From: Cohnella rhizosphaerae
GTDB lineage: Bacteria; Bacillota; Bacilli; Paenibacillales; Paenibacillaceae
Length of the DNA: 64,000 bases
NCBI RefSeq assembly: GCF_029525575.1
Contig: NZ_JAPDIA010000007.1
Location: 434,001-498,000, forward strand
Direction: 5' to 3'
Shown here one piece after another: positions 34,954-44,026 of the stretch. Position numbers and translations under genes: made by a program. Numbering within the stretch: the stretch's first letter is position 1; every line of letters begins with the position of its first letter. Under the pieces are notes generated by a model. It saw nothing but the letters and a program-made list of their open reading frames with translations. It had not been told where the DNA came from and made no database searches.

Positions 34954-36201
34954 ATGCTCAGTTCCCGCACGATCGAAATCATCAAATCCACGGTGCCCGT
35001 GCTCGAGCGGCACGGCACGTCGATCACGAAGCGCTTCTACCAGACGATGTTCGCCGCTCATCCGGAGCTGCTCAACCTGTTCAACCATGCGAACCAGAGC
35101 CAGGGCAGGCAGCAGACGGCGCTCGCCAACGTCGTCTACGCCGCGGCGCTGCATATCGACAAGCTGGAATCGATCCTGCCGGTCGTGAAGCAGATCGCGC
35201 ACAAGCACCGCAGCCTCGGCGTGACGGCCGATCAGTATCCGATCGTCGGCAAGTATCTGCTGGGCGCGATCAAGGACGTGCTCGGCGACGCGGCGACGGA
35301 CGATATTTTGCAGGCTTGGGCGGAAGCGTACGGCATCATCGCGAACGTCTTTATCCAGGTCGAGGAAGGCATGTACGCGCAGGCGGAAAAGCAGGACGGC
35401 GGCTGGGCGGGCTTCAGGGCGTTCCGCGTCGCGCGCAAGACGGCGGAGAGCGATGTCGTCACGTCGTTCTACCTGGTGCCGGCGGACGGCGGGGCGGTCG
35501 CGGCCTTCGAGCCGGGACAGTACATCAGCGTGCGGCTGGACATTCCGGGCGAGGCGAATACGCATATCCGCCAGTACAGCCTGTCGGATGCGCCGGGCAG
35601 GCCGTATTACCGGATCTCGGTGAAACGGGAGGACGCGCTTCCCGGCAAACCGGCGGGCATCGTGTCGTCGTACCTGCACGCGCAGGTTGAGGAAGGGGAC
35701 GTGCTGCATCTGTCGGCGCCGGCGGGCGAATTCGTCCTCGACCTGGCGGATAAGCGGCCGCTCGCGCTCATCAGCGGCGGCGTGGGGCTGACGCCCATGG
35801 TCAGCATGCTGAAGGCTGCGGCGGAGGCGCAGCCCGATCGCGAGATCGCGTTTATACACGCCGCCCGGCGCGGGGACGCCCATGCGCTGCGGCAGGAAGC
35901 GGAGCAAGTCGCGGCGGGCAGCCCGCGCGTGTCGACGCACTGGTGCTACAGCCGTCCGTCGGCGTCGGACCGGGAGACGGGTGCTTTTCACAAGGAAGGC
36001 TACGTGGATCTGTCCTGGCTTAAGCAGGTTGTTCCGACGACGGATGCCAGCTTCTACTTCTGCGGGCCGACCCCGTTCATGAAGACGGTGTACGCCGCGC
36101 TGCGGTCGTGGGGGATCGCGGAGGAGCGAATTCGATTCGAGTTTTTCGGCCCGTCCGGCAGCCTGCGGGAGGCGGAGACAACGGAGAGCATTCGCGCTTG
36201 A
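34954..36201 (+). CDS. hmp: Flavohemoglobin (nitric oxide dioxygenase)
   Basis: 415 aa. The globin domain (1-140) has the proximal His in AHKHRSLG (about residue 85), a distal Tyr in KRFYQTMF and the FNHANQSQGRQQTALA segment. The FAD domain (about 150-260) has RQYSLSDAP and the NAD domain has LISGGVGLTPM and FYFCGPTPFM. The enzyme turns NO plus O2 into nitrate using NAD(P)H. I start at ATG 34954 (MLSSRTIEIIKSTVPVLE), which has AGCGAGGA at 8 nt and matches other family starts. A CRP/FNR box in class II position and a convergent Crp/Fnr gene point to control by oxygen or NO. Confidence 0.97.
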   Translation: MLSSRTIEIIKSTVPVLERHGTSITKRFYQTMFAAHPELLNLFNHANQSQGRQQTALANVVYAAALHIDKLESILPVVKQIAHKHRSLGVTADQYPIVGKYLLGAIKDVLGDAATDDILQAWAEAYGIIANVFIQVEEGMYAQAEKQDGGWAGFRAFRVARKTAESDVVTSFYLVPADGGAVAAFEPGQYISVRLDIPGEANTHIRQYSLSDAPGRPYYRISVKREDALPGKPAGIVSSYLHAQVEEGDVLHLSAPAGEFVLDLADKRPLALISGGVGLTPMVSMLKAAAEAQPDREIAFIHAARRGDAHALRQEAEQVAAGSPRVSTHWCYSRPSASDRETGAFHKEGYVDLSWLKQVVPTTDASFYFCGPTPFMKTVYAALRSWGIAEERIRFEFFGPSGSLREAETTESIRA

Positions 36202-36219
36202 GCCTGTCTTGGGGCGGCA

Positions 36220-36726
36220 TCAGGTCGGCGGCTGACGCTTGCGCAGCAGCCGGTTGACCGTCTCCCGGCGCAGCCCGACGAATTGCCCGATCTCCTCCTG
36301 CGTCAGCACGTCGGTGAGCGGGGCCGGCCCGATATACGTCTCGAACCAGGCTGCGAGCTTGCTCAGCTTTTCGGCGGGAGACGTCTCCGTCAATTGATCG
36401 AACCGCTGCTGCAGCAGGCTCAGCCTGCCCTGCAGGAGCAGCGCCACGTTCCGATAGCGCGCGGGGTCCTGCGCCAGCTCCTCATACCAATTCGCGGCGG
36501 GCAGCAAGTCGATCTCGCTGGTGGAGAGCGCGACGGCCGTGCCGAAGTACGGCTTCGGACTGATGAGCGAGTGATGGGGAATCGTCTCGCCCGGCACGAT
36601 GATGTTGACCAGGTACTGCGAGCCGTCCGGATGAAGGCGAACGATCTTGAGCAGACCGCTTTTCAGATGGTACAGGGGTCCCGATTCGCCTTGCCGGAAC
36701 AGCGTCTCGCCTTTGTGCAGGATCAT
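36220..36726 (-). CDS. Crp/Fnr-family transcriptional regulator
   Basis: 168 aa from ATG 36726, which has GCGGAGGC at 36734-36741 on the minus strand. An effector-binding beta-barrel begins HKGETLFRQGESGPLYHLKSG. The C-terminal helix-turn-helix is LTQEEIGQFVGLRRETVNRL. No cysteine cluster is present, so it is not a classical [4Fe-4S] FNR. The recognition helix (E-T-V-x-R) matches readers of TGTGA-N6-TCACA boxes such as the one at 34871-34888 before hmp. Short for the family (usually 220 aa or more); the N-terminal cap is missing. An upstream extension without ribosome binding site is less likely. Confidence 0.88.
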   Translation of the reverse strand: MILHKGETLFRQGESGPLYHLKSGLLKIVRLHPDGSQYLVNIIVPGETIPHHSLISPKPYFGTAVALSTSEIDLLPAANWYEELAQDPARYRNVALLLQGRLSLLQQRFDQLTETSPAEKLSKLAAWFETYIGPAPLTDVLTQEEIGQFVGLRRETVNRLLRKRQPPT

Positions 36727-36752
36727 ATCGATCGCCTCCGCTTGGGGGATAT

Positions 36753-36797
36753 AAAAAAAAGCGAATGCGCCGCGGTCGGGGTCCATTCGCTTTTTTT
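36753..36797 (-). terminator. Terminator of the HPP-family gene
   Basis: AAAAAAAAGCGAATG (36753-36767) pairs with CATTCGCTTTTTTT (36784-36797). On the minus strand the stem is followed by a T run. It separates the HPP gene from the Crp/Fnr gene. Confidence 0.88.
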
Positions 36798-36802
36798 GGT
36801 CT

Positions 36803-37267
36803 TTAGCCGGACTCCGCCTGGTTCGCGCGCCGGGACTGAACGGGGATGATGCGCTCGACGTGGTGAGCGATCCAGAGCGTGAGCAGCAGCCCGATCAGGG
36901 AGACGCAGACGGATGCGGGAATGACCCAAATGAAGGACGCATGCACGAAAAACGGAATGAGCGACACGGCCAGGATCGGCGGCGCATTCCATTTAAACCG
37001 GTTGATCAGGTAGATGACGACGAGCATGTCGATCAACAAGGAGACCGCGCCCGGATACAAGGAGGATAAAGCGGTGCCGATCAGAACGGAGACGACCGCC
37101 CCGAAGGCGACCTTGCCCAGTTTGCCCGGAGAAAAAGGGTGCGCGATAAAAAGAAGGCTAAAAGCGCCGAGCGTCGGAAAAAATAAAGCGTGCATCGCGG
37201 GCAAACGCGAGGAAATCCAATAGATGCCTACGATATATAAGCAGATAGCGACGGCCTTGAAATTCAA
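36803..37267 (-). CDS. HPP-like integral membrane protein
   Basis: 154 aa with five hydrophobic helices. MHALFFPTLGAFSLLFIAHP and KVAFGAVVSVLIGTALSS fit the HPP family, which in some organisms supports nitrite transport into plastids or cells. A TTG start at 37267 is preceded by GAAGAGGTTG. It lies next to NO-related genes (Crp/Fnr regulator, hmp), which gives the nitrite link some context, but this is inference. It ends in a strong terminator. Confidence 0.75.
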   Translation of the reverse strand: MNFKAVAICLYIVGIYWISSRLPAMHALFFPTLGAFSLLFIAHPFSPGKLGKVAFGAVVSVLIGTALSSLYPGAVSLLIDMLVVIYLINRFKWNAPPILAVSLIPFFVHASFIWVIPASVCVSLIGLLLTLWIAHHVERIIPVQSRRANQAESG

Positions 37268-37466
37268 AACGGTTCAACCTCTTCCTGTTCGGCTTGCATA
37301 TCGGATCAATTCCCGGCGGACATGCCGACATTATTTTACGCCTCATCCTTTCCGCGCGTCAATGTTCGGATCGGAACGGCAGCGTCGTTTGGTTGAAGGG
37401 ACGTCGATTCGGTTTAAAGAATAGGGAGAGCGCCGAAAGGCTTAATCTTAACGATGAGGTGAGGAC

Positions 37467-37958
37467 ATGCCAAATATGCATACGGCCAGCCAGGAAGCGA
37501 TCGATAAGGTGCGGGACCTGATCAACGGAATCGATACCGCCATGCTCACGACGGTGACGCCCGAAGGTCTGGTATCGCGCCCGCTGAAGACGCAGGAGGT
37601 CGAATTCGACGGGGACCTGTGGTTTCTGACATCGAAGGACACGGACAAATACGAGGAACTGCTCGAGGACCCGCGCGTGAACGTCGCCTACGTCGGCAAA
37701 TCGTACGTGTCGGTGCGCGGGGAGGCCGAGCTCGTGAGCGATCCGGCCAAGATTCGCGAGTTCTGGAACGTCGCGTACGAAAAGCTGCTGGACACGACTT
37801 ACGACGATCCGAATCTGGTGCTGATCAAGGTCCGTGCGGAAACGGCCGAGTATTGGGACACGGGCAGCAAGATCAAGATGGTCGCGCATCTGTTCCAGCG
37901 GCTGACCGGTCGCGACAAACCGGACTCGGACCTGAACCAGACGGTGGATTTGCACTGA
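37467..37958 (+). CDS. PPOX-fold general stress protein (GSP26-like)
   Basis: 163 aa. The split beta-barrel flavin-binding fold of the pyridoxamine-phosphate-oxidase superfamily is seen in TAMLTTVTPEGLVSRPLKTQ, DGDLWFLTSKDTDKYEEL, VNVAYVGKSYVSVRG and LVLIKVRAETAEYWDTGSK. The last motif is typical of the GSP26/YdaG subgroup induced under general stress. ATG 37467 follows GATGAGGTGAGGA. Monocistronic; divergent from the HPP gene. The true cofactor (FMN, F420 or none) cannot be told from sequence. Confidence 0.9.
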   Translation: MPNMHTASQEAIDKVRDLINGIDTAMLTTVTPEGLVSRPLKTQEVEFDGDLWFLTSKDTDKYEELLEDPRVNVAYVGKSYVSVRGEAELVSDPAKIREFWNVAYEKLLDTTYDDPNLVLIKVRAETAEYWDTGSKIKMVAHLFQRLTGRDKPDSDLNQTVDLH

Positions 37959-38009
37959 TCGGGACGGTGAGAGGCCTCGCATGAGCCCTGCGCCCCGCTG
38001 GCAGAGGGA

Positions 38010-38196
38010 TTCGGATCGTACAAGTGCTTTCGAGTGAAAGCACTTGTACGATCCGAAGGCGCGAAGGGTGCTTGAGTGCTTTCATTCGAAAGCACATCGG
38101 GCATTGAGACGAAGGGCGGGCGCGAGTGCTTTCGATTGACAGCACATTCGGCCTGTAAGGTAGGTGTGACGGTCCAATGCTTTCATAGGGAAGCAC
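38010..38196. repeat. Cluster of four GTGCTTTC/GAAAGCAC hairpins
   Basis: The first (38010-38057) has a perfect 22-bp stem, TTCGGATCGTACAAGTGCTT..., with loop GAGT. Three more hairpins built on GTGCTTTC-N4-GAAAGCAC follow at about 38076-38095, 38126-38145 and 38177-38196, increasingly degenerate. The unit spacing is about 50 bp. The first hairpin may double as a terminator for the PPOX gene. Confidence 0.85.
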
Positions 38197-38210
38197 AAAT
38201 GAGCATGGCC

Positions 38211-38253
38211 CAAAAAGGATGAAGCAGCGCGCTCGCTGTCTCATCCTTTTTTG
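38211..38253 (+). terminator. Intrinsic terminator before the satellite
   Basis: AAAAAGGATGA-AGCAGCG pairs with CGCTGT-C-TCATCCTTTTTT around a short loop. It lies between the hairpin cluster and the 52-bp array. Confidence 0.8.
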
Positions 38254-38256
38254 TGT

Positions 38257-39003
38257 TGTGCGCGGCCGATAGTGCCCAAAAGCGCTTATCTCCGGGCAGG
38301 TAGGCGGTTGTGCGCGGCCGATAGTGTCCAAAAGCGCTTATCTCCGGGAAGGTGGGCGGTTGTGCGCGGCCGATAGTGTCCAAAAGCGCTTATCTCCGGG
38401 CAAGTGAGCGGTTGTGCGCGGCCGATAGTGCCCAAAAGCGCTTATCTCCGGGCAGGTGAGTGGTTGTGCGCGGCCGATAGTGCCCAAAAGCGCTTATCTC
38501 CGGGCAGGTGGGTGGCTGTGCGCGGCCGATAGTGTCCAAAAGCGCTTATCTCCGGGCAGGTAAGTGGCTGTGCGCGGCCGATAGTGTCCAAAAGCGCTTA
38601 TCTCCGGGCGGGGAGGCGGTTGTGCGCGACCGATAGTGCCCAAAAGCGCTTATCTCCGGGCAGGTAGGTGGCTGTGCGCGGCCGATAGTGCCCAAAAGCG
38701 CTTATCTCCGGGCAGGTGGACGGTTGTGCGCGGCCGATAGTGCCCAAAAGCGCTTATCTCCGGGCAGGTGGGCGGCTGTGCGCGGCCGATAGTGCCCAAA
38801 AGCGCTTATCTCCGTGCAGGTGGGCGGTTGTGCGCGGCCGATAGTGCCCAAAAGCGCTTATCTCCGGGCAGGTGGGCGGCTGTGCGGGATGGATAGTGTC
38901 CAAAAGCGCTTATCTCCGGGCAGGTGGGCGGTTGTGCGCGACGGATAGTGCCCAAAAGCGCTTATCTCCGGGCAGGTGGGCGGTTGTGCGCGACCGATAG
39001 CGC
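38257..39003. repeat. 52-bp tandem satellite, 14 full units plus one partial
   Basis: Units start every 52 bp exactly from 38257 to 38985. The consensus is TGTGCGCGGCCGATAGTGCC + CAAAAGCGCTTATCTCCGGG + CAGGTGGGCGGT. Each unit has a NotI-like CGCGGCCG stretch and an AAGCGCTT palindrome; the last two thirds are nearly invariant, variation clusters at GTGCCC/GTGTCC and in the GCAGGTGGGCGG end. There are no spacers, so it is not a CRISPR array. No reading frame is conserved. It fills the gap between the PPOX gene and the sugar importer. Confidence 0.97.
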
Positions 39004-39076
39004 TCGCCCCCAAACTTCTATACAAATGTACCAGAAATCGAAGCATTGCCTTCTACAGCCCGCCGGGCCGCCTCTC

Positions 39077-39082
39077 TATAAT
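39077..39082 (+). promoter_or_regulatory. -10 element of the importer operon
   Basis: TATAAT sits inside the small dyad GCCTCT-CTATAATT-AGAGGC, 34 nt before the permease start. There is no convincing -35, so activation, perhaps by the YesN-type regulator, is likely. Confidence 0.5.
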
Positions 39083-39115
39083 TAGAGGCACGACACAGAA
39101 AAGAAGGTGACGCGC

Positions 39116-40082
39116 ATGAGCAAAACCGAAGCCTCCCTGGCCGCAAGACCGCCGCTGGCCGCGCCCGCTGCCCATAAGGGGCGCAAATGGAAGCTGATCC
39201 GCGGCAATCTGGACATGTATTTGCTCCTCGTGCCCGGCCTGGTCTTCCTGCTGCTATTCAAATACACGCCGATGTACGGCATTCTGATCGCGTTCCAGGA
39301 CTTCAACATCTTCAGCGGCATCCGGGGCAGCGAATGGGTGGGGACGGCGCAGTTCGAGAAGCTGGTGCATTCGGACGAGTTCCTCCAGGTGCTGTGGAAT
39401 ACGCTGCTGATCAGCCTGTACAAGATCGTCATCCTGTTCCCGATCCCGATCGTGCTCGCGCTGTTCCTGAACGAGGTTCGCCGCATGTTTTTCAAGCGCA
39501 CGATCCAGACGATCATCTACCTGCCGCACTTTTTGTCCTGGGTCATCATCTCGGGATTGTTCATCAACATCCTCTCGCCGTCAGGCGGCCTCGTCAACGA
39601 GATCATCCGCGCGCTGGGCGGCGAGCCGATCTCCTTTTTTTACCGACAACGCGTTCTTCCGCAGCATCGTCGTCTTCACGGCGGGGTGGAAGGAGATCGG
39701 CTGGAACGCCATCGTCTTCATCGCCGCGATCGCGAGCATCGACCAGGAGCAGTACGAGGCGGCGGCTATCGACGGCGCGGGACGCATCCGCCAGATGATC
39801 TCGATCTCGCTGCCCGGCATGCTGCCCACGATCGTGCTCATGTTCATCCTGCGGATCGGCAGCCTGCTCGAAGCGGGCACGGAGCAGATTCTCACCATGT
39901 ACAATCCGCTCGTCTACCAGACGGGCGACGTCATCGGCACCTTCGTGTACCGCATGGGTCTCGGCCAGCAGGATTACAGCTTCAGCACGGCGGTCGGCCT
40001 TTTCAACTCCGCGGTCGGCTTCCTTCTGATCGTCATCGGCAACATGCTGAGCCGCAAGTTCCTGCAACGAAGCATCTGGTAA
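39116..40082 (+). CDS. Sugar ABC transporter permease, LplB type (frameshift in T7)
   Basis: About 321 aa, six helices. ATG 39116 follows AGAAGGTG. It begins with a basic tail and LIRGNLDMYLLLVPGLVFLL, and contains FKYTPMYGILIAFQDFN, the hallmark of the LplB/YtaP group. At T7 (39635-39641) the frame changes; beyond it the protein resumes as TDNAFFRSIVVFTAGWKEIG with the ABC-interaction EAA loop (EQYEAAAIDGAGRIRQMISI). The family imports oligosaccharides such as rhamnogalacturonan or xylan fragments, together with a shared ATPase encoded elsewhere. First gene of a permease-permease-binding protein operon. Confidence 0.92.
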
Positions 40083-40095
40083 AGGAGGGGCATCC

Positions 40096-40971
40096 ATGCG
40101 ACAACGAAAATTCGGCGATTACGCGCTCGACACGACGATCTATACGATCCTGATCGCGATGGGGCTGGCGACGCTGCTGCCGTTCGCCAACGTGCTGTCC
40201 AAGGCGATCAGCGAGGAATGGGCGATCACGGCGGGCAAGGTCGGCATTTTCCCGGTCGGCTTCCAGCTCGATACGATGAAGTTCGTCGTCACGAACGGCC
40301 AGTTCCTGCATTCGCTCGGCATCTCCGCGCTGGTCACCGTCGTCGGCACCCTGCTATCGCTGCTCGTCACGGCGCTGACGGCTTACCCGCTGTCGAAGCG
40401 GGAGCTGCCGGGGATGGGCATCATCATCGTACTGTTCATTTTCACCATGATGTTCAATGGCGGCATCATCCCGAACTATTTGCTCATCCGCGAGCTTCAT
40501 CTGATCGACCATCTGGGCTCGCTCGTGCTGCCCGCGCTCGTCAGCGTGTTCAACATGCTCGTCATCAAAAGCTACTTCGAAGGATTGCCCGCCAGTCTCG
40601 AAGAGTCGGCCAGACTGGAAGGCGCGAGCAACTTCACGATCCTCTTCCGCATCATCTTGCCGCTCAGCGGGCCGGTGCTCGCGACGATCGGACTTTTTTA
40701 CGCCGTCTCGTTCTGGAACGACTACTTTAACCCGATGCTGTATATCAACAGCACTTCGCTGAAGCCGCTTCAGCTCTACCTGCAGGATATCGTCATGAAC
40801 GCCGACACGTCCTCGATTCTGAACCAGAGCGCCGACGATCTGATGAACGTGCAGCCCGAGGCGATCCGCTCGGCGACGGTCATCGCGTCCACCATCCCGA
40901 TTTTGCTGGTCTATCCGTTTTTGCAGAAGTACTTCATCAAAGGCGTCCTGATCGGCTCGGTCAAGGGCTGA
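40096..40971 (+). CDS. Sugar ABC transporter permease, LplC/YtcP type
   Basis: 291 aa with six helices. AAAGGAGG ends 7 nt before ATG 40096, 13 nt after the partner permease. FNGGIIPNYLLIRELHLIDH is the signature of this subgroup and EESARLEGASNFTILFRIIL is the loop that docks the ATPase. The C-terminus FLQKYFIKGVLIGSVKG is conserved in the family. It forms a heterodimer with the preceding permease. No ATPase gene is in the operon, as usual for these importers, which use an MsmX-like protein. Confidence 0.95.
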   Translation: MRQRKFGDYALDTTIYTILIAMGLATLLPFANVLSKAISEEWAITAGKVGIFPVGFQLDTMKFVVTNGQFLHSLGISALVTVVGTLLSLLVTALTAYPLSKRELPGMGIIIVLFIFTMMFNGGIIPNYLLIRELHLIDHLGSLVLPALVSVFNMLVIKSYFEGLPASLEESARLEGASNFTILFRIILPLSGPVLATIGLFYAVSFWNDYFNPMLYINSTSLKPLQLYLQDIVMNADTSSILNQSADDLMNVQPEAIRSATVIASTIPILLVYPFLQKYFIKGVLIGSVKG

Positions 40972-41067
40972 CGCCGACTGGACTAACGCAACCTGGACAT
41001 TAACTCGCCCGGGGACGCCCGGGAGATTAATGATATATTGTTCATACCAGTACAGGAGGGTCATACC

Positions 41068-42645
41068 ATGAGAAAAGGCACCAAATGGCTCACGCTTACG
41101 GCGATGTCCGCGCTGCTGGCCTCGTCGCTCGCGGCTTGCGGCTCCGGCAACAACGGCAATAACGGCAATAACGCTTCTTCCGCTTCCGCGGACGCATCGG
41201 CCTCGGGCTCCGCGTCAAGCTCCGCGCCGGCTTCGGCAGCCGCGGGCGGCGACAAGCCGGCGCTCAAGCGTCTCGACGTCTGGCAGGATAAGGACTACAA
41301 CACCTATCCCGTCGCCAAGCTGCTCGAAGAGAAGACCGGCTACAAGGTCCAGTACGACATGCTCCCGCAGGACAAATGGGCCGAAAAGCTCAACCTGCTC
41401 ATGGCTTCCGGCGAAGCCTACGACATCGTCACTTCCTACAGCGACATGGCGCTCTATTCGGACTATGCGCAGCAGGGCGCGCTCGTGGACCTGACGCCGC
41501 TCATCGACCAGTACGGCCCCAATATCAAGGCGTCCATCTCCCAGCAATCGATCGACGCGCTTAAGGTAAACGGCAAGTTGTATGCGATTCCAACCTCGGT
41601 CACGTACAAGATCGGCACCAGCATCCTGATCCGTACGGACTGGCTGGACAAAGTCGGCATGCAGATGCCGACGACGACGGACGAGTTCAAGGCGGTGCTG
41701 CAGGCGTTCAAGGACAAGGATCCGGGCGGTCACGGAGACCAGGACGTCTCGCTGACGGGGAAGGGCGACATGCCGATGATGGACAATCTCGTCGGCGCGT
41801 TCGGGATGCCGAACGCCTGGAACGACGTGGACGGACAGCTCACGCCGCGATTGCTCGATCCGGCATTCAAGGACTACGTTGCCTTTATGAGCGAGCTCTA
41901 CAAGGGCGGGCTGCTGGATAAGCAGTTCGTCGTCAACAAGGACGCGACGGCCAAGGAGAAGTTCTCGAGCGGCAAAGCGGGCGCCATCGTCGTCCACTGG
42001 GCGGACATTCCGGGGTTGTCGGACGCGCTGGCCAAGGCCGATCCGAACGCGAAGTTCGCTTACATCGGCGCCCTGAAGGGTCCGGGCGGCGAAGCGGGCT
42101 TCAGCGCCAACGCCGGCTTCGACCGGCTGACCTATGTTCCGAAAGCCTCCAAGCATCCGGAGGACGCCATCAAGTGGATCGACGCGAGCCTCGAGCCGGA
42201 GACGTTCAAGGAGATGGCGATCGGCGTGGAGGGTACGCACTACAAGGTCGTGGACGGCGCGTACGAGCCGATCCTGCCGATTTTCACCGACGAGCGCAAC
42301 CTCGCCAACAACTACATGGCGGGCACGGACGAAGCGAAGTATCCGCAGTACTGGCAGGCGCGCGTGCGCAAGAGCCCGATCATGTTCGAAGCGTTCGACT
42401 TCCTGAACAACAAGCAGCCGGACGACGTGAAAATCACCAATATGCTGGGACTCGCGCCGTTCATGCCGAACTACGCGAAGAACAACCAGCAGCTCGAGAC
42501 GATGGCCGGCGACTACACCGTCAAGCTGATCGCGGGCGCCGAGTCGATCGACGGACTCGAGGCGTTCCAGGCGAAGTATAAGGCGGCCGGCGGCGAAGCG
42601 AGCGTCAAGGAAGTCAATGATTGGTACGCAACGGGCAACAAATAA
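41068..42645 (+). CDS. Extracellular sugar-binding lipoprotein
   Basis: 525 aa. AGGAGGG precedes ATG 41068. A lipoprotein signal ends at LAAC (about residues 21-24); a low-complexity Gly/Asn/Ser/Ala linker (about 25-60) then lifts the domain from the membrane. The two-lobed binding fold includes LNLLMASGEAYDIVTSYSD and FNKDPxx-like loops common in the LplA family. The C-terminus SVKEVNDWYATGNK matches the end of the chimeric ORF at 19138. It captures the sugar for the two permeases just upstream. The ligand is unknown; the co-located YesM/YesN pair suggests plant cell-wall oligosaccharides. Confidence 0.94.
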   Translation: MRKGTKWLTLTAMSALLASSLAACGSGNNGNNGNNASSASADASASGSASSSAPASAAAGGDKPALKRLDVWQDKDYNTYPVAKLLEEKTGYKVQYDMLPQDKWAEKLNLLMASGEAYDIVTSYSDMALYSDYAQQGALVDLTPLIDQYGPNIKASISQQSIDALKVNGKLYAIPTSVTYKIGTSILIRTDWLDKVGMQMPTTTDEFKAVLQAFKDKDPGGHGDQDVSLTGKGDMPMMDNLVGAFGMPNAWNDVDGQLTPRLLDPAFKDYVAFMSELYKGGLLDKQFVVNKDATAKEKFSSGKAGAIVVHWADIPGLSDALAKADPNAKFAYIGALKGPGGEAGFSANAGFDRLTYVPKASKHPEDAIKWIDASLEPETFKEMAIGVEGTHYKVVDGAYEPILPIFTDERNLANNYMAGTDEAKYPQYWQARVRKSPIMFEAFDFLNNKQPDDVKITNMLGLAPFMPNYAKNNQQLETMAGDYTVKLIAGAESIDGLEAFQAKYKAAGGEASVKEVNDWYATGNK

Positions 42646-42708
42646 AAGCATAGGCGGCGGTCGGCTCGAAGCGGGCCTGCCGCCTCTTGCATGGGAGGAT
42701 AACCGGAT

Positions 42709-43974
42709 ATGAGTACGACAGGATACGCTTTTACGCGAGAGGTCAAGACTTATCTGGAGGCGGACGTCGTCGTCATCGGAGGCGGCCCCGCCGGCACGGC
42801 GGCGGCGATCGCGGCGGCGCGCGGGGGCAAGAAGGTCGCGCTGCTCGAGAAGTCCGCCCAGCTCGGCGGCATGGGCACGCTGGCCAACGTGAGCGTCTTT
42901 ATGCCCGTCGGCAACGTAACCGGCATCTACCGCGAGATCATCGCCGACATGCTGGCCGAGTATTTGCCGCCGGATCACGACGAGTCCATCGCGCCGCAAT
43001 ATTCGCCGTTTCTGCTGCGGCAGTACTTGAACGAGAAGATGAAAAAGGAGAACGTCGACGTTTTCTTCCACTGCGAATTCGTCGGCTCGGTGGTGGAGGG
43101 CCGGCGAATGAAGGCGGCGATCGTCTCGACGCGCGAGGGACTGCGGGCGTTCGAGGCCGGCTGCTTCATCGACTGCACGGGAGACGCGCGGGTCGCGATC
43201 GACGCGGGGGTGCCGTACCATGCGGGACGGGAGGCGGACGGTCTGACGCAGCCGATGACGCTCATGTTCACGATGCAGGATACCGGCAAGCCGGTGCGGC
43301 AGATTTTGCCCGAAGGGTGCTACGAATACAACGAAGTATCCGACCTGCCGCAGGGACGCCGGCTGTACTGGGAGCGGAACGGCGACGGCTCGCTGCTCGT
43401 CAACATGTCGCGCGTCAAGGGCAACGGCGCTAAAATAGAGGATGTCAATCATGCGGAGACCGAGGCGCTGCGGCAGGTGTTCTCGATCGCGAATTACTTG
43501 CAGCGCACCGGATTCGAGACGTACGCCATCTCCCACATCGCCCCGCAGACGGGCGTGCGGGAGACGAACCAGATCGAGGGGTTGTACACGCTGACCGAGG
43601 CGGATGTCGTGGGCGGAGCGCGCTTCCCCGACGTCGTCGCGCAGACGAACTACGAGATCGACATCCACAGCCCCGACGCGCAGAAGACGACGGACGAACG
43701 CAAGGTCGACGGCTACGACATCCCGTACCGGTGCATGGTGCCGGCGGGGCTCGACAATGTGCTCGTGGCGGGCCGCGCGATCTCCGCGACGCATGTCGCG
43801 ATGTCGTCGATGCGCGTGCAGGCGACGTGCTACGCGCTCGGCCAGGCGGCCGGCGCCGCCGTCGCGCTGACGCCAGCGGGCACGCCGCTCAAGGACGCGC
43901 CGATGGCGGAGCTGCACGCCGAGCTGGAGCGCCAGGGCGTGCGGCTGTACCGGCAAGGGGCGTCGGCGGTGTGA
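42709..43974 (+). CDS. FAD-dependent oxidoreductase
   Basis: 421 aa. The N-terminus has VVVIGGGPAGTAAAIAAARG, the Rossmann motif that binds FAD, then LLEKSAQLGGMGTLANVSVF. Further FAD contacts are FIDCTGDARVAIDAGVPYH and the C-terminal NVLVAGRAISATHVAMSSMR and CYALGQAAGAAVAL. The GGMGT and THVAMSS patterns place it in the FAD-dependent oxidoreductase family (PF12831) common in Paenibacillus sugar-uptake loci. The reaction is unknown; oxidation or reduction of an imported sugar derivative is the contextual guess. GGGAGGATAACC precedes ATG 42709. It lies 63 nt after the binding-protein gene and may be co-transcribed. Confidence 0.9.
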   Translation: MSTTGYAFTREVKTYLEADVVVIGGGPAGTAAAIAAARGGKKVALLEKSAQLGGMGTLANVSVFMPVGNVTGIYREIIADMLAEYLPPDHDESIAPQYSPFLLRQYLNEKMKKENVDVFFHCEFVGSVVEGRRMKAAIVSTREGLRAFEAGCFIDCTGDARVAIDAGVPYHAGREADGLTQPMTLMFTMQDTGKPVRQILPEGCYEYNEVSDLPQGRRLYWERNGDGSLLVNMSRVKGNGAKIEDVNHAETEALRQVFSIANYLQRTGFETYAISHIAPQTGVRETNQIEGLYTLTEADVVGGARFPDVVAQTNYEIDIHSPDAQKTTDERKVDGYDIPYRCMVPAGLDNVLVAGRAISATHVAMSSMRVQATCYALGQAAGAAVALTPAGTPLKDAPMAELHAELERQGVRLYRQGASAV

Positions 43975-44026
43975 GGTAGCCGCGAGCGCAGGAAGCGCGG
44001 TGCTTGGAAGGCGGGCTGCGGATGTT

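Noticed and set aside
34701-35690. 329-aa plus-strand ORF overlapping hmp
   Set aside because: It is a shadow frame of the flavohemoglobin gene rich in Arg and Gly.
38257-39003. CRISPR array
   Set aside because: The 52-bp units are contiguous with no unique spacers, and no cas genes are in the window.
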